From contig CANLWS010000003.1 in NCBI GenBank assembly GCA_947494925.1, positions 417,959-481,958 of the forward strand: 64,000 nt of DNA. Reading direction: 5' to 3'. The notes under the pieces were generated by a model. That model did not search any database. It was not told the origin of the DNA and saw only the letters and a list, made by a program, of their open reading frames with translations. Below are positions 47,000-55,930 of this stretch, one piece after another. Every line of letters starts with the position of its first letter. Positions within the stretch are counted from its first letter, which is position 1. The stretch is from an uncultured Alteromonadaceae bacterium (lineage in GTDB: Bacteria > Pseudomonadota > Gammaproteobacteria > Enterobacterales > Alteromonadaceae). The translations under genes and the position numbers were made by a program.

Positions 47000-47272
47000 G
47001 TGAACAAGTCTCAACTTATCGATTGCATTGCTTCTGGTGCAGATATTTCTAAAGCGGCTGCTGGTCGTGCTCTTGATTCATTTACTGATGCAGTAACTGC
47101 TGCGCTTAAAGACGGTGACCAGGTTGCACTAGTTGGCTTCGGTACTTTCTCTGTACGTGAGCGTTCTGCTCGCAGTGGACGTAATCCACAAACAGGTGAG
47201 ACTATCCAAATTGCTGCTGCTAAAGTACCTTCATTCAAAGCTGGTAAAGCTTTGAAAGACGCTTGCAACTAA
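47000..47272 (+). CDS. hupB: DNA-binding protein HU-beta
   Basis: The protein has 90 residues, the standard length. It has [20 protein letters not shown] and the DNA-binding arm core [20 protein letters not shown], ending [10 protein letters not shown]. The Cys residues are unusual but elsewhere the fit is good. HU bends and compacts DNA. GGGGATC lies before the GTG start, and a terminator follows. Its place between lon and ppiD is conserved in gammaproteobacteria. Confidence 0.96.
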   Translation: MNKSQLIDCIASGADISKAAAGRALDSFTDAVTAALKDGDQVALVGFGTFSVRERSARSGRNPQTGETIQIAAAKVPSFKAGKALKDACN

Positions 47273-47293
47273 GCAAAATTCGATATCATAGAA

Positions 47294-47322
47294 AAGGCGA
47301 TGAGAAATCATCGCCTTTTTTG
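47294..47322 (+). terminator. Terminator after hupB
   Basis: A 10-bp stem (AAGGCGATGA/TCATCGCCTT) with a GAAA tetraloop is followed by a T run. Confidence 0.9.
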
Positions 47323-47376
47323 TGTCTATCGCCTTTCTGAGACGTATCTGTATAGCAATAATGACTAGAGTTACGC

Positions 47377-47382
47377 TATAAT
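47377..47382 (+). promoter_or_regulatory. Candidate -10 of the ppiD promoter
   Basis: A perfect TATAAT follows TTACGC in the hupB-ppiD gap. The hexamer 17 bases upstream is a poor -35. The implied leader is about 125 bases. Confidence 0.35.
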
Positions 47383-47510
47383 CCCGCCTCTCATATCAAG
47401 TCGCAGGATGTGTCTTGATTGAATAGATACCTGATTGATTCGGTATCAAATTAAAGCATACACAAACTCTGTGTTGTAACAGTCAGTCCTTACGGAGTGT
47501 AAAAACTAAC

Positions 47511-49400
47511 ATGTTGGAAAAAATTAGAGAAGGATCGCAGGGCGTATGGGCCATGGTGATCCTAGGATTGGTTATCTTAAGTTTCGTATTCGCTGGAGTA
47601 GGGAGTTATGTAACTGCACCTACAGATACTGCAGCTGCAGTGGTCAATGGCGAAGAAATCAGCCAGTCCGCATTGGAACGCGCTTATCAAAATGAACGTG
47701 CTCGTTTAGAGTCACAATTTGGCGATGCATTTAATGCCTTAGCAGCTGATACTGAGTATCTCAAGAACTTCAGACAAAGCGTGCTGGATAGGTTGATTGG
47801 TGACAAGCTGATAGAACAGACGGCTCGTGATCTTGGTTTGCGCGTGAGCGACACTCAAATCAGAGATACAATCGTAGCCATGCCTGAATTCCAGATTGCC
47901 GGACAATTCAATAATGATCGTTTTCAGGTTTTACTCAGACAAGCTGGATATCAACCCAATACTTTCCGCGACTACATGCGTTTGGAAATGACTCGCCAGC
48001 AAGTTTCTAGAGCGATTCTTGGTAGCGAATTCAGCTTGCCTGGTGAGACCAAGTTAGTTCATGAGCTTCAGCGCCAGACCCGCGATATTCGTTACGCGAC
48101 AATTTCTGCTCAACAGTTTGCGGCGGATATTACCTTGAGTGAAGACGAAATTAACACTTTTTACCAGGCGAATCTGGACACCTTTGATACACAAGAACAA
48201 GTCAGTGTCTCTTATGTAGAACTCAAGGCAACAGATTTGCTTTCTGAAATGACGGTCACTGAGCAGGACTTACTAGACTTCTATGAGCAGTCAAGTGGAG
48301 CTTACCGCACGGAAGAGGAGCGCCGCGCATCGCACATCTTAATCGAGTTTGGCGAAGATAGGGATGCGGCAAAAGCCGAAGCCGAAGCGCTACTTGCGAA
48401 AGTTCAGGCTGATGAAAATTTTGCGGAATTAGCTAAAACCTCTTCTGCCGACAGCTTTTCAGCGGAAAACGGTGGTGACTTGGATTGGTTTGCTCGTGGC
48501 GTAATGGACCCTGCTTTTGAAGAAGCAACCTTTGCTCTCGCCAATATTGGCGATACAACGACAGTTGTAGAAAGTGAATTTGGTTTTCACATCATTAAAC
48601 TGACAGATATCAAATCAGAGCAAGTAACGCCTTTTGAGGAAGTTCGTACTGATATCGAAAATAGTGTCAAGAATGAAAAGGCAAGCGAACGTTTCTTTGA
48701 AATACAACAACGCATGTCTGAAATCGCTTTTGAAGTACCAGACAGCCTCGAAGATATGGTCTCGGAATTGTCTTTGACACTTAAATCGACAGAGCTGTTC
48801 GACCGCAACAGTGCTCCACAGCCTATTGCTAATCCCGTCGTGCTCAATACAGTATTTAGTCCTGAATTAATTGAAGATGCCGTAAATAGTGACGTTCTTG
48901 AAGTAGCTGATGAACACATTATTGTTGCCCGTGTTCAGGAGCATAAAGCTGCCAGAACAAAATCAATTGACGAAGTGAAAGAAGATATTGAAACCCGTTT
49001 GATGGCACAAAAAGCCCAGCAAGCCGCAAAAAATTGGAGTGAGAACGTACTTACCTCTCTGATCTCAGGTACGGATGTTTCAGCAGAGCTTGAAAGTAAG
49101 AACAGCCTGTGGGAAGAACAAGCTGAGGTAGCTCGATTCGGCTCCGCTTTAGATAGCAATATCGCAACAGAAGCATTTAAACTGAGTCTTGCAGAAGGCA
49201 AAAATGCAGCGGTAGTTGAACTGAACAATGGCGATGTAAGCCTTTTGGAGCTAACAAAGATTCATCAAGCTGTTGAAGCTGACTCACAAGAACTCATTAG
49301 TCTTGGACAAAGTCTCGAGTCTTCGCGCAGCCAGAATATGTTTGCCGCGTTGGTGGAGTCACTGAAAGCTCAGGCAGATATCACGACCTACAATTTGTAA
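47511..49400 (+). CDS. ppiD: Periplasmic folding chaperone PpiD (SurA/parvulin-like)
   Basis: The protein has 629 residues, close to E. coli PpiD (623). One N-terminal membrane anchor (GVWAMVILGLVILSFVFAGV) is followed by a SurA_N-like region (VNGEEISQSALERAYQNERA). A parvulin domain at about residues 265-355 has RRASHILIEF and GGDLDWFARGVMDPAFEEA. It is an inner-membrane-anchored chaperone that works at the Sec translocon exit. Own terminator follows. Confidence 0.95.
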   Translation: MLEKIREGSQGVWAMVILGLVILSFVFAGVGSYVTAPTDTAAAVVNGEEISQSALERAYQNERARLESQFGDAFNALAADTEYLKNFRQSVLDRLIGDKLIEQTARDLGLRVSDTQIRDTIVAMPEFQIAGQFNNDRFQVLLRQAGYQPNTFRDYMRLEMTRQQVSRAILGSEFSLPGETKLVHELQRQTRDIRYATISAQQFAADITLSEDEINTFYQANLDTFDTQEQVSVSYVELKATDLLSEMTVTEQDLLDFYEQSSGAYRTEEERRASHILIEFGEDRDAAKAEAEALLAKVQADENFAELAKTSSADSFSAENGGDLDWFARGVMDPAFEEATFALANIGDTTTVVESEFGFHIIKLTDIKSEQVTPFEEVRTDIENSVKNEKASERFFEIQQRMSEIAFEVPDSLEDMVSELSLTLKSTELFDRNSAPQPIANPVVLNTVFSPELIEDAVNSDVLEVADEHIIVARVQEHKAARTKSIDEVKEDIETRLMAQKAQQAAKNWSENVLTSLISGTDVSAELESKNSLWEEQAEVARFGSALDSNIATEAFKLSLAEGKNAAVVELNNGDVSLLELTKIHQAVEADSQELISLGQSLESSRSQNMFAALVESLKAQADITTYNL

Positions 49401-49420
49401 TAACTAAGCGCTAAGACAAA

Positions 49421-49445
49421 AAAGGAGCCATTGGCTCCTTTTTTA
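49421..49445 (+). terminator. Terminator between ppiD and a convergent small gene
   Basis: An AAAGGAGCC/GGCTCCTTT stem with a 3-base loop is flanked by A and T runs, so it can act in both directions. It also lies 24 bases past the stop of the leftward small gene at 49469. Confidence 0.88.
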
Positions 49446-49468
49446 TTATTCATTTGAAGGATGTGTTA

Positions 49469-49636
49469 TCACGTGAGCCAAAGTAGGATGGTGTAAAATC
49501 CCGCTACAACGGCAGAAAATATCAGAATATACAAAAATCCCTGCTTCCCCTGCCTGATACTGTAACCACTGACCCGAAGATAAAGCAGCCACACCAAACA
49601 AAGCCCCAAGGGCAACATAAACAGTAATTTAATCAC
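49469..49636 (-). CDS. Small two-helix membrane protein, 55 residues
   Basis: The frame starts at GTG 49636 with AGGA about 9 bases upstream and ends at TGA 49469. It encodes two hydrophobic helices (IKLLFMLPLGLCLVWLLYL and GFLYILIFSAVVAGFYTILL) joined by a short basic loop (RQGKQG). Composition, strand position (convergent to ppiD and sharing its terminator) and a clean start support a real gene. The family is not recognised. The gene is below the size most callers accept. Confidence 0.62.
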   Translation of the reverse strand: MIKLLFMLPLGLCLVWLLYLRVSGYSIRQGKQGFLYILIFSAVVAGFYTILLWLT

Positions 49637-49890
49637 AGCCAAATCCTAACAATGCAAACCCATATACCTTAAGTATAACTCTTTGATTTTATTCCACTAG
49701 TGGTGACGGTGAATAGATCTTCTTAAAGCCGCCTTTTTACATTCAATTTTACATAGGCGAAGTTATCTCTAAACGAGTGGTTCACCCAGACACCGCGAAC
49801 TATTGTCAGGTACCAAAAATGTATACAATGGAAGGGCCAACGGCACAGAAGGCAGAAAAGGTATTCTTCAACAGTCTCTTTCAGGCTTAC

Positions 49891-51618
49891 TCAGCGAGTA
49901 AAAATTTTAATGTGAGATTCGTCACCAAGGTATCTTTTGCGCTTTTTGGGTTTTAGTCTGGAGAGATCGCCCACTATTAAACCGTCAATACAGTGATCAA
50001 AGTCCGGATCAATATTGAAGGCGAGAAGGTTAACACCACCCTCTAGATAGGTCTCGGTATATTGTTTATAAAGTGTTGGTACCACACATCCCAGTGCAGC
50101 CAATCGATGTTTTAACTCGGTAAAATCCTTTTTATAATTGTCCCCTGGGAACTTCCCTATATCTGCGTCAGATAGCCGGTAAGGAAGCTTTGGAAATGCA
50201 AGTTCTTCAGCTGAACCGAAATACAAAGAATAGAAATGAACCAGTAAATCTTTTGCGGCTTTTGGGTAGCTTTTACTAATACTGACCGGGCCAAACAGGT
50301 AGCGATAGTTGGGGTATTTTCTTAAAAATGCTCCTATGCCGAACCATAGATAATCCAGACTGCGTTTTCCCCAATATTTGGGTTGGACAAAGCTACGCCC
50401 TAACTCAAGTCCCTGTTCAAAGTAAGGTGCCATGTATTCTGTATAGTCAAAGAGAGAGGAAGAATAAAGGCCTGTAGGACCTTTGGTAGCCAATAACTTT
50501 TTGGCATCGCCAAACCGGTATGCTCCTGCAATTTCCAATTCTTCTTCATCCCAGAGAATAAGATGAAAATAATCTGCATCATATCTATCGATATCCCTGC
50601 GTAAATTTGTACCTTCATTTACTGCTCTGAAAGAAATCTCCCGAAGGCGACCTATTTCACGCATGATGGGTGAGCTTCCTGAGTGCTGATAAAGATAAAT
50701 AACTTTGTTGTCGCTAGTCACACCAAGCTTTTCAGCACTATTTTTCAATGCCTGACTCAATTCTCTCTTGTTCTCAGGAAGTGCGATCGCACTTTGAGTC
50801 TGGAAAATTCCGGCTTTGCCAGCGCCAATCAGGTAGAGGTGCTTCTTAAGCAGGTTGACCATTTGTTTCCTGGCAAATTTGGCTTGGTTGTATGATTCGA
50901 ACGGAATGACTTCACCAATTCGCATAGGCAGATGGTTGGTTGATTGTTTAAACATTTCCTTGACCAGCAACATGGTAGCCAAAGGTTTATGCAAAATAGA
51001 CACGCTGTAAAACATCGGTGAGTTTTTAGCATCAATAAAAACAGGCAGTATAGGTGATTTGGTGTGGCCCGCGATCCGCAGAAACCCGCTGTGCCAGTGA
51101 GGGTCCCTGACACCCTGAGGACGCAGCCTGGAGACTTCTCCTGCGGGAAATATCAGTACCGCTCGTTCATTCTCCAAATGCTGCTGTATGGCCTGCAAAC
51201 TTTCTTTTGTTGTTCCTCCCTGCATATTGTTAACAGGCAATAATAATTCGTTCAGGGGAGCCAGGGTCATCAGCATTTGATTAGCAACTACCTTGATGTC
51301 ATGTCGAACTTCGCTGACTAACTTTATTAAAGCCAATGCGTCCAAAGAACCAATTGGATGATTGGCTACTATGACAACTCTGCCTGTACTCGGAATTCGT
51401 TCTTTTTCTACATCACGTGCTGAATAACTTATCTTAAAGTACTCCAGAACCTGTTCCACGAAATCCAAACCCTGGACGTAAGGGTAGGTTTCACCGAACT
51501 CATTGATCTCCCGTTCATGCAGGAGCTGTCGTAGAACAAAGCTGATGGATTTAAACAACCAGGGCCTTTCCAGCACTTTAGGGTAGTGCTTACTGAGAAC
51601 ATCATTAACCGTAAACAT
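49891..51618 (-). CDS. Two-domain acyltransferase, OlsF-like (PlsC domain plus GNAT N-acyltransferase)
   Basis: The protein has 575 residues. The N-terminal half is a lysophospholipid acyltransferase with the HX4D motif ANHPIGSLDALAL near residue 88 and FPAGEVSRLRPQG further on. The C-terminal half, from about residue 310, resembles an OlsB/hemolysin-type N-acyltransferase (FRAVNEGTNLRRDIDRYDAD, IAGAYRFGD, GPVSISKSYP). This fused layout is that of OlsF, which makes ornithine lipid by N-acylation and then O-acylation. It could equally make another aminolipid. It stands alone on its strand. Both domains look intact. Confidence 0.75.
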   Translation of the reverse strand: MFTVNDVLSKHYPKVLERPWLFKSISFVLRQLLHEREINEFGETYPYVQGLDFVEQVLEYFKISYSARDVEKERIPSTGRVVIVANHPIGSLDALALIKLVSEVRHDIKVVANQMLMTLAPLNELLLPVNNMQGGTTKESLQAIQQHLENERAVLIFPAGEVSRLRPQGVRDPHWHSGFLRIAGHTKSPILPVFIDAKNSPMFYSVSILHKPLATMLLVKEMFKQSTNHLPMRIGEVIPFESYNQAKFARKQMVNLLKKHLYLIGAGKAGIFQTQSAIALPENKRELSQALKNSAEKLGVTSDNKVIYLYQHSGSSPIMREIGRLREISFRAVNEGTNLRRDIDRYDADYFHLILWDEEELEIAGAYRFGDAKKLLATKGPTGLYSSSLFDYTEYMAPYFEQGLELGRSFVQPKYWGKRSLDYLWFGIGAFLRKYPNYRYLFGPVSISKSYPKAAKDLLVHFYSLYFGSAEELAFPKLPYRLSDADIGKFPGDNYKKDFTELKHRLAALGCVVPTLYKQYTETYLEGGVNLLAFNIDPDFDHCIDGLIVGDLSRLKPKKRKRYLGDESHIKIFTR

Positions 51619-51744
51619 AGGCTTATTTGTTGTAGTGAAACTGCCTAAAGTCTAGAGCAGCCCCATGACACATTTGTGCCGGTTCAATGGCGGATTTATG
51701 ACAGTTACTGAAGTATTACACGTAATCAGTGCCGCTCACGCTGC

Positions 51745-51823
51745 TCATCTCAGAATACTCTTGTCGGAGATCTGGTTCGCATTAGACAATAGATTCCGGC
51801 CTAAAAGCGTTGCCGGAATGACG
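51745..51823 (+). repeat. 79-bp direct repeat, copy 1
   Basis: This unit contains a perfect 8-bp stem ATTCCGGC/GCCGGAAT (51793-51800 and 51812-51819). It is about 90% identical by eye to the copy at 51897. It resembles dispersed palindromic intergenic elements. It lies in the 495-base gap between the OlsF-like and rpsT genes, in which no gene is seen. Confidence 0.85.
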
Positions 51824-51896
51824 GAGAGGGTAGCCTGCTGGTGGTATACGATAGGTTTCACTCACACTCCATGCAAGGAGTGCTTCATTGGCACCG

Positions 51897-51975
51897 TCAT
51901 CTCCGAATGCTCTTGTCGGAGCTCTGGTTCGCATTAGACCATAGATTCCGGCCCAAAAACGTTGCCGGAATGACG
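51897..51975 (+). repeat. 79-bp direct repeat, copy 2
   Basis: This is the second copy, 152 bp after the first. It has the same ATTCCGGC/GCCGGAAT stem and a CTCCGA/TCGGAG stem at its left end. The 73-bp spacer between copies is unrelated sequence. Confidence 0.85.
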
Positions 51976-52071
51976 ATGAGGATTTGACTGAGATCGTTAT
52001 GGAATGATGATCAACTTGCATAAATATCACCTCAGAAATCTGATCTCGCTGCGGTGAATTTGCACCCCATA

Positions 52072-52097
52072 AAAAAAGCGCCCTAAGGCGCTTTTTT
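52072..52097 (-). terminator. Terminator of rpsT
   Basis: A GCGCC/GGCGC stem extended by A/T pairs has a T run on the minus strand. It lies just past the rpsT stop at 52114. Confidence 0.9.
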
Positions 52098-52113
52098 CAT
52101 AATGCTCGTGCGA

Positions 52114-52377
52114 TTAGGCAATAGCTTTGATCTGTGCGTTAAGACGGCTCTTATGACGAGCAGCCTTATTCTTATGGATCAAACCTTTGCTTGCCATACG
52201 GTCAAGTATTGGCGTAGCAGCTGTAAAGGCAGCAGTTGCAGCTTCTTTGTCACCTGCTTCGATAGCAGCATTTACCTTTTTAAGGTAAGTACGCATCATA
52301 GAGCGACGGCTAGCGTTATGCTGGCGAGCTTTCTCAGCCTGGATTGCACGTTTCTTAGCAGACTTAATGTTAGCCAA
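52114..52377 (-). CDS. rpsT: 30S ribosomal protein S20
   Basis: The protein has 87 residues, the standard length. It starts [19 protein letters not shown] and continues with [19 protein letters not shown] and [19 protein letters not shown]20 binds 16S rRNA early in small-subunit assembly. It is in its usual place divergent from murJ, here with a CBS gene between. Confidence 0.97.
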   Translation of the reverse strand: MANIKSAKKRAIQAEKARQHNASRRSMMRTYLKKVNAAIEAGDKEAATAAFTAATPILDRMASKGLIHKNKAARHKSRLNAQIKAIA

Positions 52378-52625
52378 GGTAAACTCCCGAAAAAAATCTA
52401 GTCAAAATTCAAGGGTGCGGATTATGCTTATTGCTAGACCAATTGTCAAACAATTTTACTCGCATCCATGATTTTATTTGGAAATAGCCAGTACTTGAAT
52501 CTTTTTCTATCCAATCACTTCTTTTTTGTTGCAGGCATTTTTGTCTTAGCGCAATAAAAAGCTTTTGTTTACAGCTAAAATATTAAGCCAGTTTCAGTCT
52601 TAATCAGGATTTTTCGGGAGGCGAA

Positions 52626-53063
52626 ATGACACTAACCGTATCGGATATTATGACCACCGACTTGGTCAAGTTAACAAAAGAAGCCAGCTTGCAGGATGCA
52701 CACAACATCACTCGGGAAAAAGGGATAAGACATCTACCTGTCGTTGAGCAGGAAACCGGGAAGTTACTGGCTATTGTGACGCAAAAGAACATGATTGCTA
52801 AGGTGAACAGTGCGCTGACATTGTACGGTGGAAGTGCGCTGGCGGAGCAAGAAACGAGGACAGGGATCATGGAGGTTGCAGTCACGGACTATGACACGGT
52901 TGACCGTAATCAGCCACTTGTTGATATAGCGCCGTTTTTTCTGCAGAACAAGCATGGTTGCCTGCCTGTTGTAGACGAGCAGGCGCGACTAGTAGGAATC
53001 ATTACTTCTTCTGATTTCGTCAAATTATCCGTTCAATTGTTGCAAGAGCGGGAGAACAGCTAA
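52626..53063 (+). CDS. CBS-domain pair protein
   Basis: The protein has 145 residues with two tandem CBS domains: residues about 5-65 (VSDIMTTDLVKLTKEASLQD, GIRHLPVVEQETGKLLAIVT) and 80-140 (VAVTDYDTVDRNQPLVDIAP, GCLPVVDEQARLVGIITSSD). Such stand-alone pairs bind adenine nucleotides and act as energy sensors. The ribosome-binding site is GGGAGG. The partner is unknown. Confidence 0.9.
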   Translation: MTLTVSDIMTTDLVKLTKEASLQDAHNITREKGIRHLPVVEQETGKLLAIVTQKNMIAKVNSALTLYGGSALAEQETRTGIMEVAVTDYDTVDRNQPLVDIAPFFLQNKHGCLPVVDEQARLVGIITSSDFVKLSVQLLQERENS

Positions 53064-53162
53064 GCGCGAAAGCGCTAAAACTTTCGTTGCCAGTATTTTT
53101 GTCGTAGACGTGCTCTTGTTTGTTCGCGCATAATAACGTTTTCAGCAAATCGGAAGCCGTAG

Positions 53163-54731
53163 GTGTCAGGGAAATTACTCAAATCAGGGATCATTGTCAG
53201 CTTTATGACATTTATATCCCGAATCCTGGGCCTGACCAGGGACGTCGTAATCGCCAACATAATGGGTGCTGGCGCAAGTGCGGACGTCTTTTTGCTTGCC
53301 AACAAAATCCCCAATTTTCTACGCCGATTGTTCGCCGAAGGAGCGTTTGCTCAAGCCTTTATTCCTGTGCTGACGGAAGTAAATAAAGAAAACGATCGTG
53401 ACCACCTCAAGTTGTTTGTCGCCAAAGTGTCAGGGACATTGGGTGTGATTGTCACCTTGGTGACTATTGTTGGTGTCATCGCCTCACCACTTTTGGCAGC
53501 GCTTTTCGGGGCCGGTTGGTTTGTGGATTATGTCAATGACGAACCCGGTGGTGAGAAATTTGAGCTGGCATCATTGATGCTCAAGATAACGTTTCCGTAC
53601 TTGATGTTTGTTTCGATGGCGGGGTTGGCAGGTGCAGTGCTGAATACCCTGAACAAGTTCGCGGTGGCGGCCTTTACGCCTGTTCTGCTAAACGTAGCAA
53701 TCATTTCCTGTGCCTTGTATCTCTCCCCGCAATTTGAAGAGCCGGGATTTGCGCTCGCCTGGGGTGTTTTCATTGGAGGTCTGCTTCAACTCCTCTTCCT
53801 TGTGCCATTTTTAGTCAGAGCTGGTGTTTTGAGCCGTCCTCGTTGGGGCTGGTCAGATCCAGATGTCGTGAAAGTAAGAACTTTGATGATTCCCGCCTTA
53901 TTTGGCGTTTCTGTTGGGCAGTTGAATCTTCTTATCGACACAATGATAGCGAGCGCACTCGGAACCGGCGCCATTTCTTGGTTGTATTATTCGGACCGCT
54001 TATTGGAATTTCCACTTGGCTTATTTGGGATCGCCATTGCGACCGTGATTTTACCTACCTTGTCGCGAAATCATGTCGCTAAAGATAATAACGCGTTCAG
54101 TGAAAGCATGGATTGGGGAGTACGAATGGTCAGCGTGTTAGGAATTCCTGCCGCGGCCGGATTAATGGTGTTAGCTGAACCTATGATACTTACCATATTT
54201 CAGCGAGGTAAATTTACTGTAGAAGATGCGACATTTGCTTCATACAGTTTGCAAGCTTATGCCTGTGGCTTGCTCAGCTTTATGCTGGTAAAAGTTCTGG
54301 CACCAGGGTTTTTCTCTCGTCAGGATACCAAAACGCCAGTTAAATTTGGTATCTGGTGCATGGGTGCCAATATAGTGTTCAATTTGATCTTGGTGATTCC
54401 GTTTGATTATGTTGGTCTGGCTATTGCCACCGCCATGTCTGCCACAATGAATGCAGGGCTCCTTTATTTCAGACTGCGCAAACTCGGTGTTTACCATGCG
54501 TCGTCAGGAACCCTTATTTTCTTACTGAAAGTAATGGTTTCGGCTCTTATCATGGCATTTGCTATCCTGTATTTTAACCCCGACATGAGCAGCTGGATTG
54601 GATTGTCCCTCTTAGAAAAAATAATGTTATTGAGTCAACTGATAGTGTCAGGTGGCGCGGTGTTCATTCTTTCTTTACTAATCTTAGGCGTTCGGAAAAG
54701 TACCTTTACAGGCGGAAAAGTAGCAAGATAA
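53163..54731 (+). CDS. murJ: Lipid II flippase MurJ
   Basis: The protein has 522 residues with about 14 membrane helices. It starts at GTG 53163. Signatures include SFMTFISRILGLTRDVVIA, the conserved RRLFAEGAFAQAFIPVL and a later MVLAEPMILTIFQRGKF. MurJ flips the peptidoglycan precursor lipid II across the inner membrane. It is followed by ribF as is usual in the order. Confidence 0.95.
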   Translation: MSGKLLKSGIIVSFMTFISRILGLTRDVVIANIMGAGASADVFLLANKIPNFLRRLFAEGAFAQAFIPVLTEVNKENDRDHLKLFVAKVSGTLGVIVTLVTIVGVIASPLLAALFGAGWFVDYVNDEPGGEKFELASLMLKITFPYLMFVSMAGLAGAVLNTLNKFAVAAFTPVLLNVAIISCALYLSPQFEEPGFALAWGVFIGGLLQLLFLVPFLVRAGVLSRPRWGWSDPDVVKVRTLMIPALFGVSVGQLNLLIDTMIASALGTGAISWLYYSDRLLEFPLGLFGIAIATVILPTLSRNHVAKDNNAFSESMDWGVRMVSVLGIPAAAGLMVLAEPMILTIFQRGKFTVEDATFASYSLQAYACGLLSFMLVKVLAPGFFSRQDTKTPVKFGIWCMGANIVFNLILVIPFDYVGLAIATAMSATMNAGLLYFRLRKLGVYHASSGTLIFLLKVMVSALIMAFAILYFNPDMSSWIGLSLLEKIMLLSQLIVSGGAVFILSLLILGVRKSTFTGGKVAR

Positions 54732-54853
54732 TTCTGCTCTGTTGTCAAAATTGTCCGCTCTGATTACTGTCAGTAATCACTCGATCATTGAACTGAAGCT
54801 TAAAAAATCTTGAAGTACACAGATCTGGCCCTTCCTTTCAGGCTACAGTCAGT

Positions 54854-54859
54854 TATAAT
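54854..54859 (+). promoter_or_regulatory. Candidate -10 of the ribF operon promoter
   Basis: A perfect TATAAT lies 101 bases before ribF, with no clear -35 at 17 bases. It may drive the ribF-ileS-lspA-fkpB-ispH operon. Confidence 0.35.
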
Positions 54860-54959
54860 CCCCGCTTTTGAGTGCATTTTGCAGCGAATTTAGGTTACAT
54901 TCAACAGAGTGATTTTCGAGCGTGTTCTGCGCTGTAAATACAAAAAATAGAGGATTGCA

Positions 54960-55886
54960 GTGGAATTGATCCGCGGCTTGCACAACATCCGGGAAAAACA
55001 TAAGGGATGTGTGCTGACAATTGGTAAATTTGACGGTGTACATTTAGGTCATCAGGCTGTGCTAAAAAGCCTGATAGAGAAATCACGTGAGTTAGGTTTG
55101 CCTTCGACTGTTATGGTGTTCGAACCGCAACCAGAGGAAGTGTTTACACCCGATGTAGCACCTGCCAGGTTGAGTCGTTTGCGGGACAAATACAATCAGT
55201 TAAAGAAACTTGGTGTAGACCGATTGTTATGCATCAAGTTTGATAAACGTTTTGCCGGTTATTCTGCTCAGGATTTTATTGAAGATCTTTTAGTTACAAG
55301 GCTGGGCATCGGCTTTCTTGTAGTAGGTGATGATTTCAGGTTTGGCAAAGGTCGTGCCGGTGATTTCGCTATGCTTACTGAAGAAGGTAAAAAATGCGGG
55401 TTTACTGTGGTAAATACGGCAAGCTTCCGACTTCACGATTGTCGGATCAGCTCAACGGAAGTGCGCAATGCGTTGGCAAACGATGATTTCGACACTGCTT
55501 GCAGCATGATGGGGCGGCCCTTTGATATCAGTGGCAAAGTGGTACACGGCGACGCGAAAGGCAGGACTATAGGTTTCCCCACAGCAAATGTTTTATTAAA
55601 GCGATGCCGGACTCCCATTAATGGCGTGTTTGCTGTCACAGTGCAGCTGGGGAACAATAATTTTAACGGTGTGGCAAACATAGGCACACGACCCACAGTG
55701 AACGGGCAAAGATCACAATTGGAAGTACACATTTTTGAATATAGCGGCAACCTTTACGGGCAATATATCTCGGTTAGGATGCACGGAAAACTCAGAGATG
55801 AATTGAAGTTCGATTCGTTCGAACTGTTAAAGCAACAAATAAATACCGACGCACAACAGGCTAAAAAGCTGTTAGGTGTCGCCTGA
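54960..55886 (+). CDS. ribF: Bifunctional riboflavin kinase/FAD synthetase
   Basis: The protein has 308 residues from GTG 54960 behind GAGGA. The N-terminal FAD synthetase domain has IGKFDGVHLGHQAVLK. A central LLVVGDDFRFGKGRAGDF-type stretch follows, then the kinase domain (GDAKGRTIGFPTANV, GVANIGTRPTVNG). It makes FMN and FAD from riboflavin and ATP. It opens the conserved operon leading to ispH. Confidence 0.96.
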   Translation: MELIRGLHNIREKHKGCVLTIGKFDGVHLGHQAVLKSLIEKSRELGLPSTVMVFEPQPEEVFTPDVAPARLSRLRDKYNQLKKLGVDRLLCIKFDKRFAGYSAQDFIEDLLVTRLGIGFLVVGDDFRFGKGRAGDFAMLTEEGKKCGFTVVNTASFRLHDCRISSTEVRNALANDDFDTACSMMGRPFDISGKVVHGDAKGRTIGFPTANVLLKRCRTPINGVFAVTVQLGNNNFNGVANIGTRPTVNGQRSQLEVHIFEYSGNLYGQYISVRMHGKLRDELKFDSFELLKQQINTDAQQAKKLLGVA

Positions 55887-55930
55887 AATTTTACTGACTA
55901 GCGAAAGCAAAAAATTGGATTTTAAAATCA

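Noticed and set aside
51228..51240. A further operator-like GTTAAC-centred sequence within the OlsF-like gene
   Set aside because: It is inside coding sequence and one half of the palindrome is degraded; probably chance.
51745..51975. CRISPR array
   Set aside because: Only two 79-bp units with internal stems and no cas genes; repeats are too long for CRISPR.
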